The notes under the pieces were generated by a model that saw only the letters and a program-made list of their open reading frames with translations, made no database searches and was not told where the DNA came from. Below are positions 10,438-22,778 of a stretch of 64,000 bases of DNA, in pieces. Source of the DNA: Isoetes taiwanensis (lineage: Eukaryota; Streptophyta; Lycopodiopsida; Isoetales; Isoetaceae); NCBI GenBank assembly GCA_021234155.1, contig JAJEKV010000001.1:32936177-33000176 (forward strand), given 5' to 3'. The stretch's first letter is position 1. Every line of letters starts with the position of its first letter. Both the position numbers and the translations under genes were made by a program.

Positions 10438-13400
10438 GGCCAGAGATAAAATATAAATTGCGTCCTGGCCAAAATGCATCAGCGACCCTACGATTGTTGT
10501 TCGAGCATGCCATGAAAGAGTCAATATCCGATATCTTGGTCCCATATCATATGTGATGCATGTCATTGAATTTCAAAAGCATGGTTTACCCCATGGACAC
10601 ATCGTCATAAATACAGAGCATGAGATCCCGATAAACATGATCGATAATCTAATCTCTGCAGAGCTACCAGAAATGAACCCACACTAAGAGCACCGGTCGA
10701 GAAGTACATGATCCATAGACACACAAAACGTTGCCTCAAAGAAAACAATATATTGCTGCTACAAATACGAAACCATTGAATCAACAACATACATCGATGA
10801 AAGGGATATGCATAGTCTGAGGCGACAAGCGGAGGCGGATGTGAATGTCATTCCATACATCCCATTCCTATTGAGGGAAATGGATTGCCATGTTCGTGGA
10901 CGTTGTATCGACTGTTTATTTTTTTGCATATCTTTATGGCTACATATACAAAGGCTTTGATATGACTCGCTTCCACATTGACCCTGCAAAATAAGCGCCC
11001 GACCATAAATATTCCAAAATAATGCGCCCGAGGAAACAACGGTGACCAAAATCACCACGAAGAATGAAATCGGGACTATATCTCTACCATCCATGAAGGC
11101 CACATGGAGAATCATGTCCTACCACATGATAGAAAAGCATTCCTCAAGTAAAATCTCTTCCCCTACATTTAGGACACAACAAACATTGTTTTAGAAATGC
11201 ATTCATAGACTCACGGAATCTCCTATTAGATAGGTACTTAGGCGGACGCTTGATCCCAAATTTGATCATGTTACCTACATCGAATACAATGAACAATACA
11301 CGTCTACTACATATAAACCAAGCATTGTCCTTAAGACAACCGATCATCTAGAACAAAAAACTCAGGCATAACCCAGAACATCATCCATAAAGAGAACAAG
11401 AGGACAACTAATTTGTAGAATCATTTGCTACTTCCAAGGGTTGGAGAGTCATTCTCTGACCATTCTACACGAGACTCATCACAGCTCCCACAAGGCCACC
11501 CACGATCTTGGGAGGAACTCAAGACCCATGACCAACAACAATACAAAATATATCAGAAAACTGCTCAAGCCATGGGACTAATTGCACCAGCAACTGAGGC
11601 CATAGCAGTAATGGAGAAAGCAATCTCACGCTTCAAAGTCCATCAATATTATGATTTCTATTTGCGCTCTTAATACTAGATTCCAAACCGGCACTCCAAC
11701 TATGGAAAACATTTCAACACCACATGATGGCCAGGCTTTCTAGAGCGATACCGGAAAACCAACTAATTGCTGCCTTAATGAAAGCCTCCTCGCTATTAAC
11801 AATACCTTAATCAACATGGGCCGGTTTAGCCATGAAGCGAAGTGTTTTGGCGGATGCAACTTGAAAATTTATCTTGCAATAGGAGATGTAGGAAAATCGG
11901 ATATATTTTGCATGCTTGCATCTTTGAAGTCGAAAAAAAGCAGTTTGAAGATCCGTAGCATGATTAGGATTGCAACACAGAAAACAACATAGAAAGTTTG
12001 AGTTGCAATACAGAAACTAGCATAAAAAGTCTGTGCAATTTATTTCTGTAAATGAATAAGCCTTGATTAGGATTGCAACATAGAAACCAGCAAAGTTGCA
12101 ACAAAATACATTATTTCGAAATAGAACTTCTGAAAATATGTAGTAAAGCCATGGCTTTATGGTGTTGCAAATACACAACAAAATACATTATTTCGAAATA
12201 GAACTTCTGAAAATATGTAGTAAAACCATGGCTTTATGGTGTTGCAAATACACAGAGGCCACTCTCGTAGAAAGTCATGGCAATGTGCCTTCTGAAGTGT
12301 TTGCTATGGGACAATAATGGACATTCTAGTTTTGCTAGTTGTTTGGGATGCATTGGTTAAGGAAACTTCAAGATCAAGGCCATATAATTGTTATAATGGT
12401 GATTTCCAGTCTTTGGAGAAGGATATTCCTAGTATGCATTGATAAATCTTTAGTAAATGTACCATTGAAGTTGTTGGTTCTAGTTAATGCGTCTGCATAT
12501 GAAAAGAACTTCTAACATGCATAAGGACATGTTAATGATGGAAGTAATTTATATTATAAGAGAGGAATAAGGTTGAGGAATTACTCCTTCCTACCGAGTT
12601 TTATCATTGTTGTATTAGATGGTAAATTGCATGACTTCTAGTACTTCGGAAGAAATGGTCTTCTGAAGAGGCAACATCCTGCTACAGAGACAATAAATTA
12701 AGGCTTCAGAAGGTAAGATATTTTAGTGAGATATCACAATATAGTTGACTAGAACAACTGGAAACAACACTTAGAATTTATTGGAGTTAAGTACAAAATA
12801 AAGATAAAATAAGGAGGGATATCATAGTTGACCCGGACAACTGGAAGAACAACTGGGTCAGGCCTCGTTTAGTTTTGCACTAACCAGGATCTATAAAAAA
12901 AAACACCCCTAATTTTGCCGGATTTTACACTAATTTTATAAAATTTCGACCGGAAATTTGCCTGCATCTAGTTTATCAAATCGGATATTTCAAGATTCTG
13001 GGGGAGAACCCCTAATTTCGACCCTTGACTGGGTCTCGACAAGATTTTTGGAAAAGAGCATGTGGGTACAATTTAGGGTTGTAAAAGAAATGGAGGGACA
13101 AGCATGGTTGGCATTATTTATTTTATTTTTATTTTATGTTGGCATTATGAGGGGCATTAAATGCAAGGAATGGGGGCCCATGGGGACACTAATCTTCCAA
13201 CTTACTGGATGGACTTTTGTGGCCAACCAAAACAAATAAATAAACAAACATCTTTACACTTGCCAAATTATTCCAGCGGTGCGAAACGCACCCCTTCATT
13301 ATTGCACTTGTTGACCCCATGCTTCGGTTACAAAACTCTCAACATAAACATTTACATTTCTTTCTGCTTCAAAATATTAACTATGTACACCAATTTTCCC

Positions 13401-13498
13401 TGTTTCTGCTCCAACCCATTCCTGCAGATCAGTGGATCAAATCGATCTTCATTTCAGATTTTTGCTGATCAGACTCTTCGTTTTGGTCAAAATTGTGT
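10438..13498. other. Intergenic stretch without recognisable gene
   Basis: Open frames here (for example 10,759-11,115 and 11,144-11,347 on the minus strand, 11,425-11,673 on the plus strand) show no family signature I recognise, and neighbouring frames are closed. Parts may be old transposon remnants. The only clear structure is the tandem duplication at 12,100-12,254. Confidence 0.5.
12100..12254. repeat. Tandem duplication, two units of 77 bp
   Basis: The stretch from AACAAAATACATTATTTCG to TGGTGTTGCAAATACAC is repeated immediately with one visible substitution (AAAGCC versus AAAACC). The second unit starts 77 bases after the first. Confidence 0.9.
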
Positions 13499-14478
13499 TT
13501 AAACAGCTGCCGATCCAGATGAACTGCCCTGTTCAATGCCGGATGAAGCTGAAGCAGAAGGTGCAACTCTTCTTTCTCTGCTCAGTACTCTCCTGAGACT
13601 TCTCCACCTGCTTGCCGGAGATTTGGATCCTTGATTGATGGAAGAAAACCCATATCCGGATATGCTCTGTGATCGATCCATCTGGGGCCGTGGTATTTCC
13701 ACCCTTAAATTCCTTCTGCTGCTCAGCTCCAGGTGGACCTTGAAGTAGCTCTAGAATGGTGGGTTTTCTCCAACTGGCATTCTTCTTATCTGCTACGGCA
13801 ATACAGGAATCATCAGGATCTGTATTCTCAATTCCTGTTTCTGCCGATCCGTTCGTAGAATCTTCATTTGGATTTGGAACAGGTTCGGAATTAGAAGACG
13901 AAGAAGAACAAAAAATCGTCTGAGATTGGAGGCTCTTCCAACCCAATTTGTACACAGAAATCTGCCGGATTTCCAAGCTCCAATTTTGCATTTTCTTCTA
14001 ACCTAATGCTGCTCCGGCAAAGCGGACACGTTGAATGCGAAAGGAACCACATGTCTATACATTCGATATGAAATGCATGGCTGCATTTTGGCAAAGTTCG
14101 CCCTTTTTCATTCTCCTCAAATTCGCACAGACATACAGGGCAATCAATCGGCTCCATATTTTCCGATTTAAAACTAAAAATGGGTAGCGATTCAACCAAG
14201 GATCTGTCTAATCCGCGTACCAGACCCGGATTTAACGGTTCATCTGCTATAAAATCAAGCTGCTGAAGCCGCCTCCTTCTCGGATTGAATTGGGAATTTT
14301 TCCAGAACCATTTTGCGTACAAATGAAGGGCAACAATAAACAAAACCACTGCGAATAATACCACTATTGCAGCTATCATAATCCTAATATTAACAGCATA
14401 CGGATTAGACGCAGATACAGGATCATTGTTCTGATCTGTTGCGGGCAGGGGAGGATAGATGTAAAATGTACCAGACAT
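13499..14478 (-). CDS. ATL-family RING-H2 E3 ubiquitin ligase, two frame breaks
   Basis: This is a single-exon gene of the plant ATL family: membrane-anchored E3 ligases that use a RING-H2 finger to recruit an E2 enzyme. From the ATG at 14,478 the protein has a short N-terminus, one hydrophobic segment (residues about 33-56), a basic patch (RRRR), the family GLD motif (RGLDRSLVESLP), and a RING-H2 with order CPVC ... C-H-x2-H-x2-C ... CPLC at residues about 113-155. After the RING the frame shifts twice, each time consistent with one extra base in a homopolymer: a T run near 13,913, and GGG near 13,705. Reading across both gives the usual ATL-like tail with SLRRVLSRERR and a stop at 13,499. 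It is either a real pseudogene or a normal gene with sequencing errors; I favour errors because all else is intact. Confidence 0.85.
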
Positions 14479-15197
14479 TCCTGATCAAATTTTGAATAAT
14501 CCTCCTGCTCAGTGATGAATACAAAAAAAAAAAAATCTCCTGCTCTGAGACAATGGAATAAATCCGGCCCCTTTTCTTCGATCCAAAGACACGCTTTTAC
14601 GATTACGACCCAAATCAACAGGAAAAACCGATTTGAAGCATGATCAAAGACTCAAAAATCTAGATTACCCGCATTCCGAAATGGGATTTAATGGTGCAGC
14701 TGAGGCCGATTGATCGCCCAAATTTCCACGGACTAATTGAATAAGGAGCAGCAGAATCTGGCACAAATTTGGGCGGGCACAGCATCGGTTCAACAGGGGC
14801 ACATGAGCAAGTAAAGGCATGGCTATGCTATGGCGATGGATGGCTATGGCAGGCAGGCAGGCGCCTGTGTGCTGCAGCGGCGGTATTTAATGCCCGTCGG
14901 CGTCCGTCATGAATATGCTGCCAGATGCGACGGAATATTCCCGCCTCTGTGACGGAAAGAGACGCGGCTTCAATGTTCATTCCTTGCAAAATAGAATTTT
15001 GTCGTTGTGTTGTTAAAAGGCTGCATTTTTTAGGTCAAACGGATTTTGTTTTTTTTTTGTTTTGTCATTTTATTTAATGCATGCTGTTGACCCTCCACCT
15101 TTGCTCTTCATTTGTCAATCCTTCCACATGCACTCCTTCAATTCTCCTTTATTTTTTTCTCAAATATATATAAGACACGTACTTATACACGTTTCTT
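14479..15197. other. Upstream region of the RING-H2 gene
   Basis: No coding sequence is seen. It contains a 13-A run near 14,522-14,534, which is the likely 5' leader of the RING-H2 transcript, and GC-rich DNA at 14,830-14,960. I cannot place a promoter with confidence. Confidence 0.4.
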
Positions 15198-15640
15198 CTG
15201 GGATCCTATGTCCTAAGCGTTTTTTTGGTGCATGCTCATACTAGACCTAAAAGAGTACTAATATTGGGGGAGAACTCGTATATTACAACTTTTATATTAC
15301 CTTTTGGAAATCTGCTAAGGTTCAACGGAAACTTTGTATCGTCCTTTATAGAAAATACATAAAAATCTTCCGAAAAATTCCTTCCATGCACGAACGCAAC
15401 TAGAAATCTCCAGTTTCTAATTGAAAAAACCTTCTTACCCCAGAGTTCTTCCAACATTGATCGTAAAAACTTTCTTTACCTCAAATTTCTTCCAACATTG
15501 ATCTTCATTGGTTTTGCCAGTCATAAATGTATCCTAGACTCCAATTTATAAAATGAGATGCACTTTGAACGCCCGAGAATCTCCAGTTTATAAGATGAGG
15601 TGCAACCTGGACTACCTCGTTCGTCGAGTCTATCCATCCT
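15198..15640. repeat. Dispersed repeat, copy 1 (partner at 57,087-57,630)
   Basis: Both copies share GGGATCCTATGT, GAGTACTAATATTGGGGGA, TTTGTATCGTCC and TTCTTCCAA stretches in the same order and orientation, with many differences. No coding potential is recognised, so the element type is unknown. Confidence 0.7.
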
Positions 15641-15960
15641 ATGGGCCATTTTCCTGGCTTGTATGATATCTCAAGTCATATTCTTCTAGGAACTCCATCT
15701 AACGTCTCTGTCTTAAGTTGAGTGGTTGCATAAAGATACATTGGAGGCTCTAATGATCAGTATCTAACTGAAATTTTCTTCCCGTCAAATAATGCCTCCA
15801 TATGCGTGGGACCTTGGCGGCCGGCTAGGAGATCACAGTGCCGTGGGTGGGGTATTAGCTTTCTGCGTCATTCATCTTCTTGGTGTCGCATGCCACAACT
15901 CTGCCCTCTTGCATAAGTACTCCCCATGTGGCTATCTTGCTTGCATCAATATGTACGAGT
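15641..15960. other. Unassigned DNA before fragment D
   Basis: No gene is seen. It may be LTR sequence of the adjoining fragment D, since it continues from the LTR start at 16,018 toward lower coordinates, but no matching LTR copy was found over this part. Confidence 0.35.
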
Positions 15961-16380
15961 GACGTGGCAGTATAATACATATATATATTCATACTGAATA
16001 TTATGTTGGAACGTCACAATCTCCCCACCTTGAATTGATGACAGCATCACGAGTCTCCCCATCTTGGACACCTGCATGAACCTTACAACTCGTTCCATAC
16101 ATGCACTTTTTTTTACAATTACCTCGAGGTAGTATTTAAGTTTATTATGATCACATCCTTTATTTCATTAGCAAGGTAATTTCCCAACCCTTACTTGAAT
16201 TAACACTTAATATTCACAAAACTTTTATAATTTCCACACTTAATATTCATAAAAATTTTATAATTTAAAGGTCTGTCTCGTCTCCTTGCAACACATTATG
16301 ACAAAATACGTGCTGCAAGTCTTCGCAGTGCGACCCTCCTTCCCCTTAGATCATTCCATTGGCCTACAGGTCCAACACTA
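15961..16380 (-). mobile_element. Fragment D: 3' UTR, polypurine tract and LTR start of the H3-carrying family or E1
   Basis: On the minus strand this matches E1 9,130-9,560: TGTTGGACCTGTAGGCCAAT, the CTTGCA hairpin, ACCTCGAGG, then a purine tract (CAAGGTGGGGAGATT) and an LTR start, TGTGACGTTCC (from 16,018 downward), followed by TATTATACTGCCACGTCACTCG as in E1. Only this junction region survives. Confidence 0.8.
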
Positions 16381-16699
16381 CGTTAGTACACATTTATCTA
16401 TTGTTTAAATTTGGTTTTTCTAGCAAGTGGAAAACTTTTTGGACTTTTTTTTTCAGGCTTCTTTGTCTAAGGTTGTGGGGATTTTTTACGTCGAAAAATA
16501 TTTCTGACTACCAAAAATCAAGACAATTTCCTCGAATATGATTTCAGCAGGGTTTTGCTTTCGATGGATTATTTCCTTTCTAGCATCGAGGCCTTGTATG
16601 TCGGATGGAAGACACGTCCATAAGCTATTTGGCATTATTACATGCCATTATCAGAAACTTTGACCAGCTTAGAAATTTATCGAGCAGTATGATTAGCTG

Positions 16700-19560
16700 G
16701 GCGAAGAAATTTTGTGGCATCTGAGGGCTTTATGAAGCATGCAAACCTTCTTAATAATTCTCTATTGTCTGGCAGTTATGGTGCGCATCCCATTTTTTTG
16801 CCTCTTCTGCTCTTCATAGAGTTCCAATCCTGTTTGAGAGTTGTTTCCGTTTCCACTTCCATTCTTTACAGGGATAATTATAGTGTGAATTACATTCTAA
16901 AAAAGAAGATGGGCAAAATTAGTAATAATGAATTCTATATCATGAGATGGAGCCCCCTGTTTATCCCTAGTAATACTAATATATTTCGATCTCTACCTGG
17001 ATAACTCTCCCTAATTTGCCCACGGCCATGTGGACCATCTCCCATCTTAAGGCCATCTCTAGTAATCTTGAAAATTATACGCATCAATATTCCTCAAAGC
17101 GAATTTTCCCTCGGTTTGTATTTCAAGGAAATTGATTTTAAGTGGCGAATGAAGTTAAGATCAAAATCTCTAAAGACAGATTTCTTAATCTTAAATTTGT
17201 TTACTCTAAGCATCCGGTTCACGAGAATTTGATGAAGGATATGGGGGATATTGAAAACAACCTCTATAGCAGGCATCCTCCCCTTGTTATTCGACAGGAA
17301 TGGCGTCCCAAAAGATATGCCATGAATGAAGGGAAGGTAGCGGTTACGTAAAAAGGAAAATAAGGAGAATCAAGTTCTTGAGGTAGATGATTGTAGCAAG
17401 GAAAAGGGCATGTATAACAGGGAGTATCTATTGGCCTTTGATCCCAATAATCTGTTTTTAGACAGAGATTGGAATCTCACATTCAAAAATGTTAATCCGG
17501 CAGTCAAGATTAACACATGTATGGTAACTCTGTCCTTTCCGATTAGGGGAGAAACTTATGAAGAGGAGGAAATGAAAGAGGATAGCTTGGAGAATGACTT
17601 CATCCATTCCTGTGATGAGATGGGTTGGAAGCAAATCACTCACAAAAAAGAAGAGGAAGGGTCGAGAAAAAAATCTATCTTTGGACACAATCGGTCTCGG
17701 TCAGAAACTACGCCATTCGATCAAGGATGGCCAAAGGTTTAATATAAATATTAATGATTAATCCTATTAAAATTATCACACAGGAATCTCACAGGCATCA
17801 ATAGTATGGTTAAAATAGAATAGAATAGAATAGTTTTTTTGACCAATAGGTCAATAGGTCATGGGACCCATACAATGGGCTAGTACAATCATTACTACTA
17901 GGATTAAAAAACCCCAGCCTCGAAATGTTTTCAAGGGAAAAACCTTAGTAATGATGATACTAGACAAAAGCGGAGATAATGACTCTTTGAGGGCTCATTA
18001 ATTGCGGGCGTTTATCTAGAACCTCAAGTATGTATAATGCCAAGTCATGCCGGATGGTGCTCACGAGAAGTTGTGGGCGTGGAATGGAATGCTAAGGTCA
18101 AAAAATGATTCGGACTATCTCAAAAGCAAGGCAACTCAGAAGAGTATGGCTTTCATCTTCAATAACCTGTAACTGGCAACAGGCACATAGTCTCGCTTCT
18201 CGCGGCAATTGCGGCCGCTCCCATCTACCTGTCTCAATCCGTAGCCTGTGGGATCGTCTTAAGGTTTGTCTCACAACCCTTATCCCTGACATTTTATTTA
18301 TCCAGGAACACAAAATCCATGACTCTAATCATGAGAATATTATTTTCAAGGTCCTTCCCTCTAATTTCAAAGTTTGGTCTATTAGTGCTAATGATTCTTC
18401 TACAGGTATTGCCATTGCTTGGAATCAGAATACCAATTTGGAGGTTACTTATATGGTTCATGACAATAATGGGAGGTGGCAGATCCTGGTTGGCACTGTT
18501 GAATCCTGTAAAATTGCTTTTGTCAATGTTTATTATTATCATAATCCCTCTGACAGGATTTTGGTTTGGAATAAAATTAATCAGTCTAGCTAACACAGTA
18601 TAGATGAGTTGGTGATTGGAGGTGATTTTAACATAGTCCTTTGAGAGATTCATGAAAAGCAGGGAACTTTAAAGCTCTTACGCGGGAATATTGTGCTTGA
18701 TGCGATCTTACGGCTTCTCACAATCTTATTTTAGCCATGGTAGGCCTAATGCCTTCAGCTGGTCTAATCACAGAACTAACCCTATCTGCTACCTTCATGA
18801 CAGGTTCTATATGAGTGAGCATTTGTGGACCAAATGTAGCAGAGTTGTGAACATGACGGGCTACACAATCTCGGATCACTTCCCTCAGATGATCACCATT
18901 ATGGGAACTGAAAATAGAGATAAAAGAAAATCTTATTTCAAGATGAATGTCAGCCTTTTAGATCGGGGAGGATTTTATGGCCAAGCTCAAGAAATTATTA
19001 ATTGCCATCCTAGACGATGGTGATACTGGATGGATGTGGTGGTGGATTAACCTGGCTAAGCACATTAAGAATTGGCTTAAAGAATGGGGGGAGAAATATT
19101 TTCCATCAGAATCAAGCCCATCTGCAAGGCTTGAAAATGAATTTGGACCTGGCCCCCCTTTGAACAACGGAAAGTATAAGAGTTCAGATCGAGAAGGAAG
19201 AAATTAAAATAGCCAAAGGCTGGAGGATGAAAGCTAAAATAAAGGAGCTCAAAGAAGATGAAAGATGCAACTCCAAGTATTTCCTTATTAAAGCTAAATC
19301 TAGGATCAAAAGGAATCATATTTATGAGGTCAAGGTGGGGGATAACATCACTCCTAAGCAGATGGGCCCAAGCAGATGCGTGGGGAACAGTGCAGGGATG
19401 ACAAAGGGTTGGATTTGGTACAGTATGGATCCACGGGACATCAAGGACAACATGAACAGGAACAGATCAATAGGAAAGGGACAGAATGGATGGAATTTGA
19501 AAAGCTTTATAAAGGCCTGTCAAATCAGCCGCAGAGATCCATGATTGAACTCATAACATT
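16700..19560 (+). mobile_element. LINE (L1-type), 3'-truncated and decayed
   Basis: ORF1-like pieces occur at 17,142-17,351 and 17,410-17,742, the latter ending in a basic/acidic tail typical of plant L1 ORF1 (GWKQITHKKEEEGSRKK). They are followed by ORF2 endonuclease pieces at 18,250-19,020, recognised by DILFIQEHKI, NGRWQ, VNVYY and YTISDHFPQ. A coiled-coil linker region (19,030-19,340) follows. RT is absent, and a second LINE starts just after. Confidence 0.7.
18250..19340 (+). pseudogene. LINE ORF2 endonuclease domain and linker, broken
   Basis: An APE-type endonuclease is the first domain of plant L1 ORF2 and nicks target DNA for target-primed reverse transcription. Here its motifs appear in order across several frames: the IQEHK glutamate motif (about 18,300), GIAIAWN, the RWQILVGTV strand, and the final SDHFP histidine motif (about 18,870-18,885). 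Frames change at about 18,600 and 18,690, so it is not translatable. The downstream part (ELKEDERCNSKYFLIKAKSR) is the usual linker before RT. Confidence 0.7.
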
Positions 19561-19878
19561 CACAGGAAAGGGAATCTTGGCAAAATAATAGCAGATGGGA
19601 GATTTTCTGGTTGATCTGGTACAATGGGAAGAACCGACCGATCACTTTCGAATCTGGCCGAGGGAGCTTGATTTGCAAGGATCTGAGCCATTTTGCCCAA
19701 CCATCTTGGACCCGGATTAACGAAGAAGCGACGCGTATACTCCAAAACAAGGGAGGAAAGGCATCTTAGATTCGAGGTATTCCTAACCTCAAGAATGTTG
19801 TGATTCTGCTAAACTTAAAGAAATGGAACTTAAAGGCGATAATAGGGTGCATCCCGATCCACGAGGGAGTCAAGCCCG

Positions 19879-21409
19879 ATGACCATAAAAAATGAAATTT
19901 GCAAAATGGCCAGGGGGTTGGAGATTAATGGGATTTATTGGTTGGATTTCCCCTTTTTTGTTGTAGAATGTGGGAATGAGAGAACTATAACCCATCTGCT
20001 CAAACAGGGCACAATGTTTATGGCCAACACTCAATTCTATTTTCAGAAATGGAATCCTAAGTTTGATCCACAAAACCTAAGTCAATTGTTTCATCCGGCC
20101 TCGGTTTCTGTTCAAGGATTAAACCCAATATACTGGCATGAGGACATACTTAAACTACTCTTCAAGGATATTGGAGACTACATTGGCTGTGAGATTATTT
20201 CTGAAAGGGCCCCGAAGGTATGGGTTCAACTGGACATCCTTAAACCTATACCCAAATTCATTGAGTATCTGGATTTTTTTGACAATCCAAAGAAGCTTAG
20301 TCTCAACTGGTTTGGACTACCCAGCCCATGCAATATATGTGGGATCAGATTGCATGGAGGGGGAGTATGTAAGGGTACATGGTCGGTCAATACTGTAAAC
20401 CCCACTCCAGATAATACTCCAGCCAATACTTTATACAAAGGAGAGGGGACCCACAAAAAAAGGGTGGAAGATGAGTGGAATCAAGTCAACAACAGGAAAA
20501 AAGGAAAAAAGAATACAAATGGGAGTGCTCGAAGAATTCCAGAAAAATAAAAAAAGGAGAGGAAAAATAAAAATCTTTGAAACATTCTGAAAAGAAGGCG
20601 AGGGAAACAAAAAGAAGGAATGGAGGAAAAAAGTAATGAATAATAAAGTGGGGAATCAGTTCAAGGTTCTTGTAAGTCCTACCTTAGGCCAAGAAATTGA
20701 TCAGGGAATAAAGGATAATGGACTTATAAGTCCCATTGGCCAAGATACAGGTTTGACTCAAGGTCAAACTGTAAGACTTCCAATGGGCCAAGGGATTATC
20801 CAGGAAAAAGGAAAAATGAAAAATGATATTGAACATGACCCCAAACTTGTGGTCACCCCTGCACACCTCCAAAGGAGCAGTACCCTCATGATTGTGGATC
20901 CCATCTATCCTAGAATCAATGAATACCCTGATTCATCTGATTCAGACAGGTCAATAGGAGGAACTGTTCTTTTCCAGGGGGAGAAATCCAGCTCCTCACC
21001 CATAACTCCTAATAGAATGGAGTTCAAAGGAGAAGATGAACATGATTTACATGAGGAGCTCATGGCCTTAATTGAAAAAGAAGAAGGCCAGAGGGATTTG
21101 GATACTCAGGATTCTGATGTGGTACCCTGCACAGAGCCTATGCAGGAAAAATATGAATCCAAATTCTTCACTAAATCTCCCCTTGAGGAATTATGTTCTG
21201 ATGGTGTTGATGATACATTTGCTGGCACTGAAGAGCTAAATTTGGAAGAGGATTTGGAAGAGGTTCCTAACTCGGCTCCTGCTGACATGGAAAATGAAGT
21301 CTTCTTCACCCCTGCCACCACCAAAAAGAGAAGTAAGAAAGTTTACTTCTCTGACAACAGTCCAGCTTTGAACTTGAGGGTGCAACCTAGGAAAGTCTAC
21401 CCAGCTTAA
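19879..21409 (+). pseudogene. LINE ORF1 (nucleic-acid-binding protein), interrupted
   Basis: The first part (19,879-20,550, 223 residues) has the plant L1 ORF1 layout. A conserved hydrophobic N-terminal domain of the kind labelled DUF4283 in plant LINEs comes first, with YFQKWNPKFDP and VWVQLDILKPIPKF. A reduced zinc knuckle, CNICGIRLHGGGVC, and a basic tail (RKKGKKNTN) follow. The second open part (20,636-21,409, 257 residues) is acidic and ends just before ORF2. About 85 bases with stops separate them. Confidence 0.7.
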
Positions 21410-21413
21410 TGAA

Positions 21414-22760
21414 GTGTGTAACATGGAACATGAGGGCATTAAAGGCCCCTAAAAGGAAGAGAGCTATTGTGGCACTTAAAGACTTGAAGGCAAATATTAT
21501 CTTGGTGCAAGAACATAGATTGCCCCCTTTGAAGTAGCAGTTGGGGAAGCTGTATTCCCAAATGGGGATGCGGTGTGGACTACTGCGGCCGGATGGCACT
21601 AAAGGTGGCATCGCACCATGTGAGGAATACAAAAAGCTTGATTTTTACGCCACCCGGGGAGGGAGATGGTCAATAGTTTCCCTTGAAGTGGAAGGGGCCT
21701 TTAGCCATAATCAATGTTTATGCATCAACGAGAACACAAGAAAAAGAAGCAATGGGAGGACATGGATAGGTGGCTAGCTCAAAAAAAAATTATGCTAATA
21801 TTACGATGGTTGGGGACTTCAACAACACCCCAACACAGGGCGCAAATTTGGCAAAAAGATAAATATGTTCAGGAAGGAAAATGTCATATGGGACTCCTTG
21901 ACCTCTGAATTTTGCTACATTCCTCCCTCTTCATCAAATGTGTATTCATGGTCAAATAAGAGGAAGGGGAGTGATAGGATCTTTTAATGCATTGAAGCCA
22001 GATTCTATGTGAAATCTCAAACCATTCATTGCTTAGACAAGGTGACCATTGACAATGACATTGGGAACTCTATCTCTGACCATTATCCACAGATCTTGTC
22101 TACTCCAGCACAGGGCAAGAAGGGAGGAACTAATGTCCCTTTTAAATTCAACACGGATCTCCTAAAAAACAAATCCTTCTATTATGAATTTAAAAGAATT
22201 CTATTCCTCCACACAAAAGGTGGAAAGAACATCCTCCATTCAGCTGTTTCTGGATAAAATGAAATCAGTCAAAGGATGGGTCAAAAAGTGGGGCAAAATT
22301 TGGCATAACCAGAAAAGGAAGGAAAAGCAAGAAGTCTATTGCAAGATCAGGGAAGTTAGGGAACTTTTGTTTAAAGACAAGGATAATAGAGAGCTTCAGA
22401 AGCAAGAGGAGGAATTGGAAAGGAAAGTTAAAGTCATTGAAGAAAATGAGGCTAGAACTTTGACAGTCAAAAGCAGGTGTAAATTCTTAAATGAGATGGA
22501 TAAAAGCAGCTCGAAACTCTTTTTAGGGTTGCTAAAATAGACTTACGAATAATGGGATTGTTAAAGTCAAGGATCCTAATGGGAAAACAATAGAGAAACA
22601 GGAAGACTTGGAGGTCTACTTCAGAGATGCATATGGCAGTTTATTTGCTGAAAAAAGGGTGCGCAGTAATAAATTGGATGAATTCTTTGATGCCATTCCC
22701 AAGAAAGATGTGCAGATTGAAGAAAAAGACATCTTGGAGACTCCACAAGAAAGAGAAATT
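21414..22760 (+). pseudogene. LINE ORF2 endonuclease and linker, broken
   Basis: It starts MKCVTWNMRALKAPKRKRAI, the usual start of plant L1 ORF2, then IILVQEHRLP. The middle of the endonuclease is frameshifted (21,535-22,005). The SDHYPQ histidine motif occurs at about 22,071-22,090. A lysine-rich coiled linker follows to about 22,540, and the last segment before RT has stops. Confidence 0.75.
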
Positions 22761-22778
22761 TAAGATACACTAAAATCA

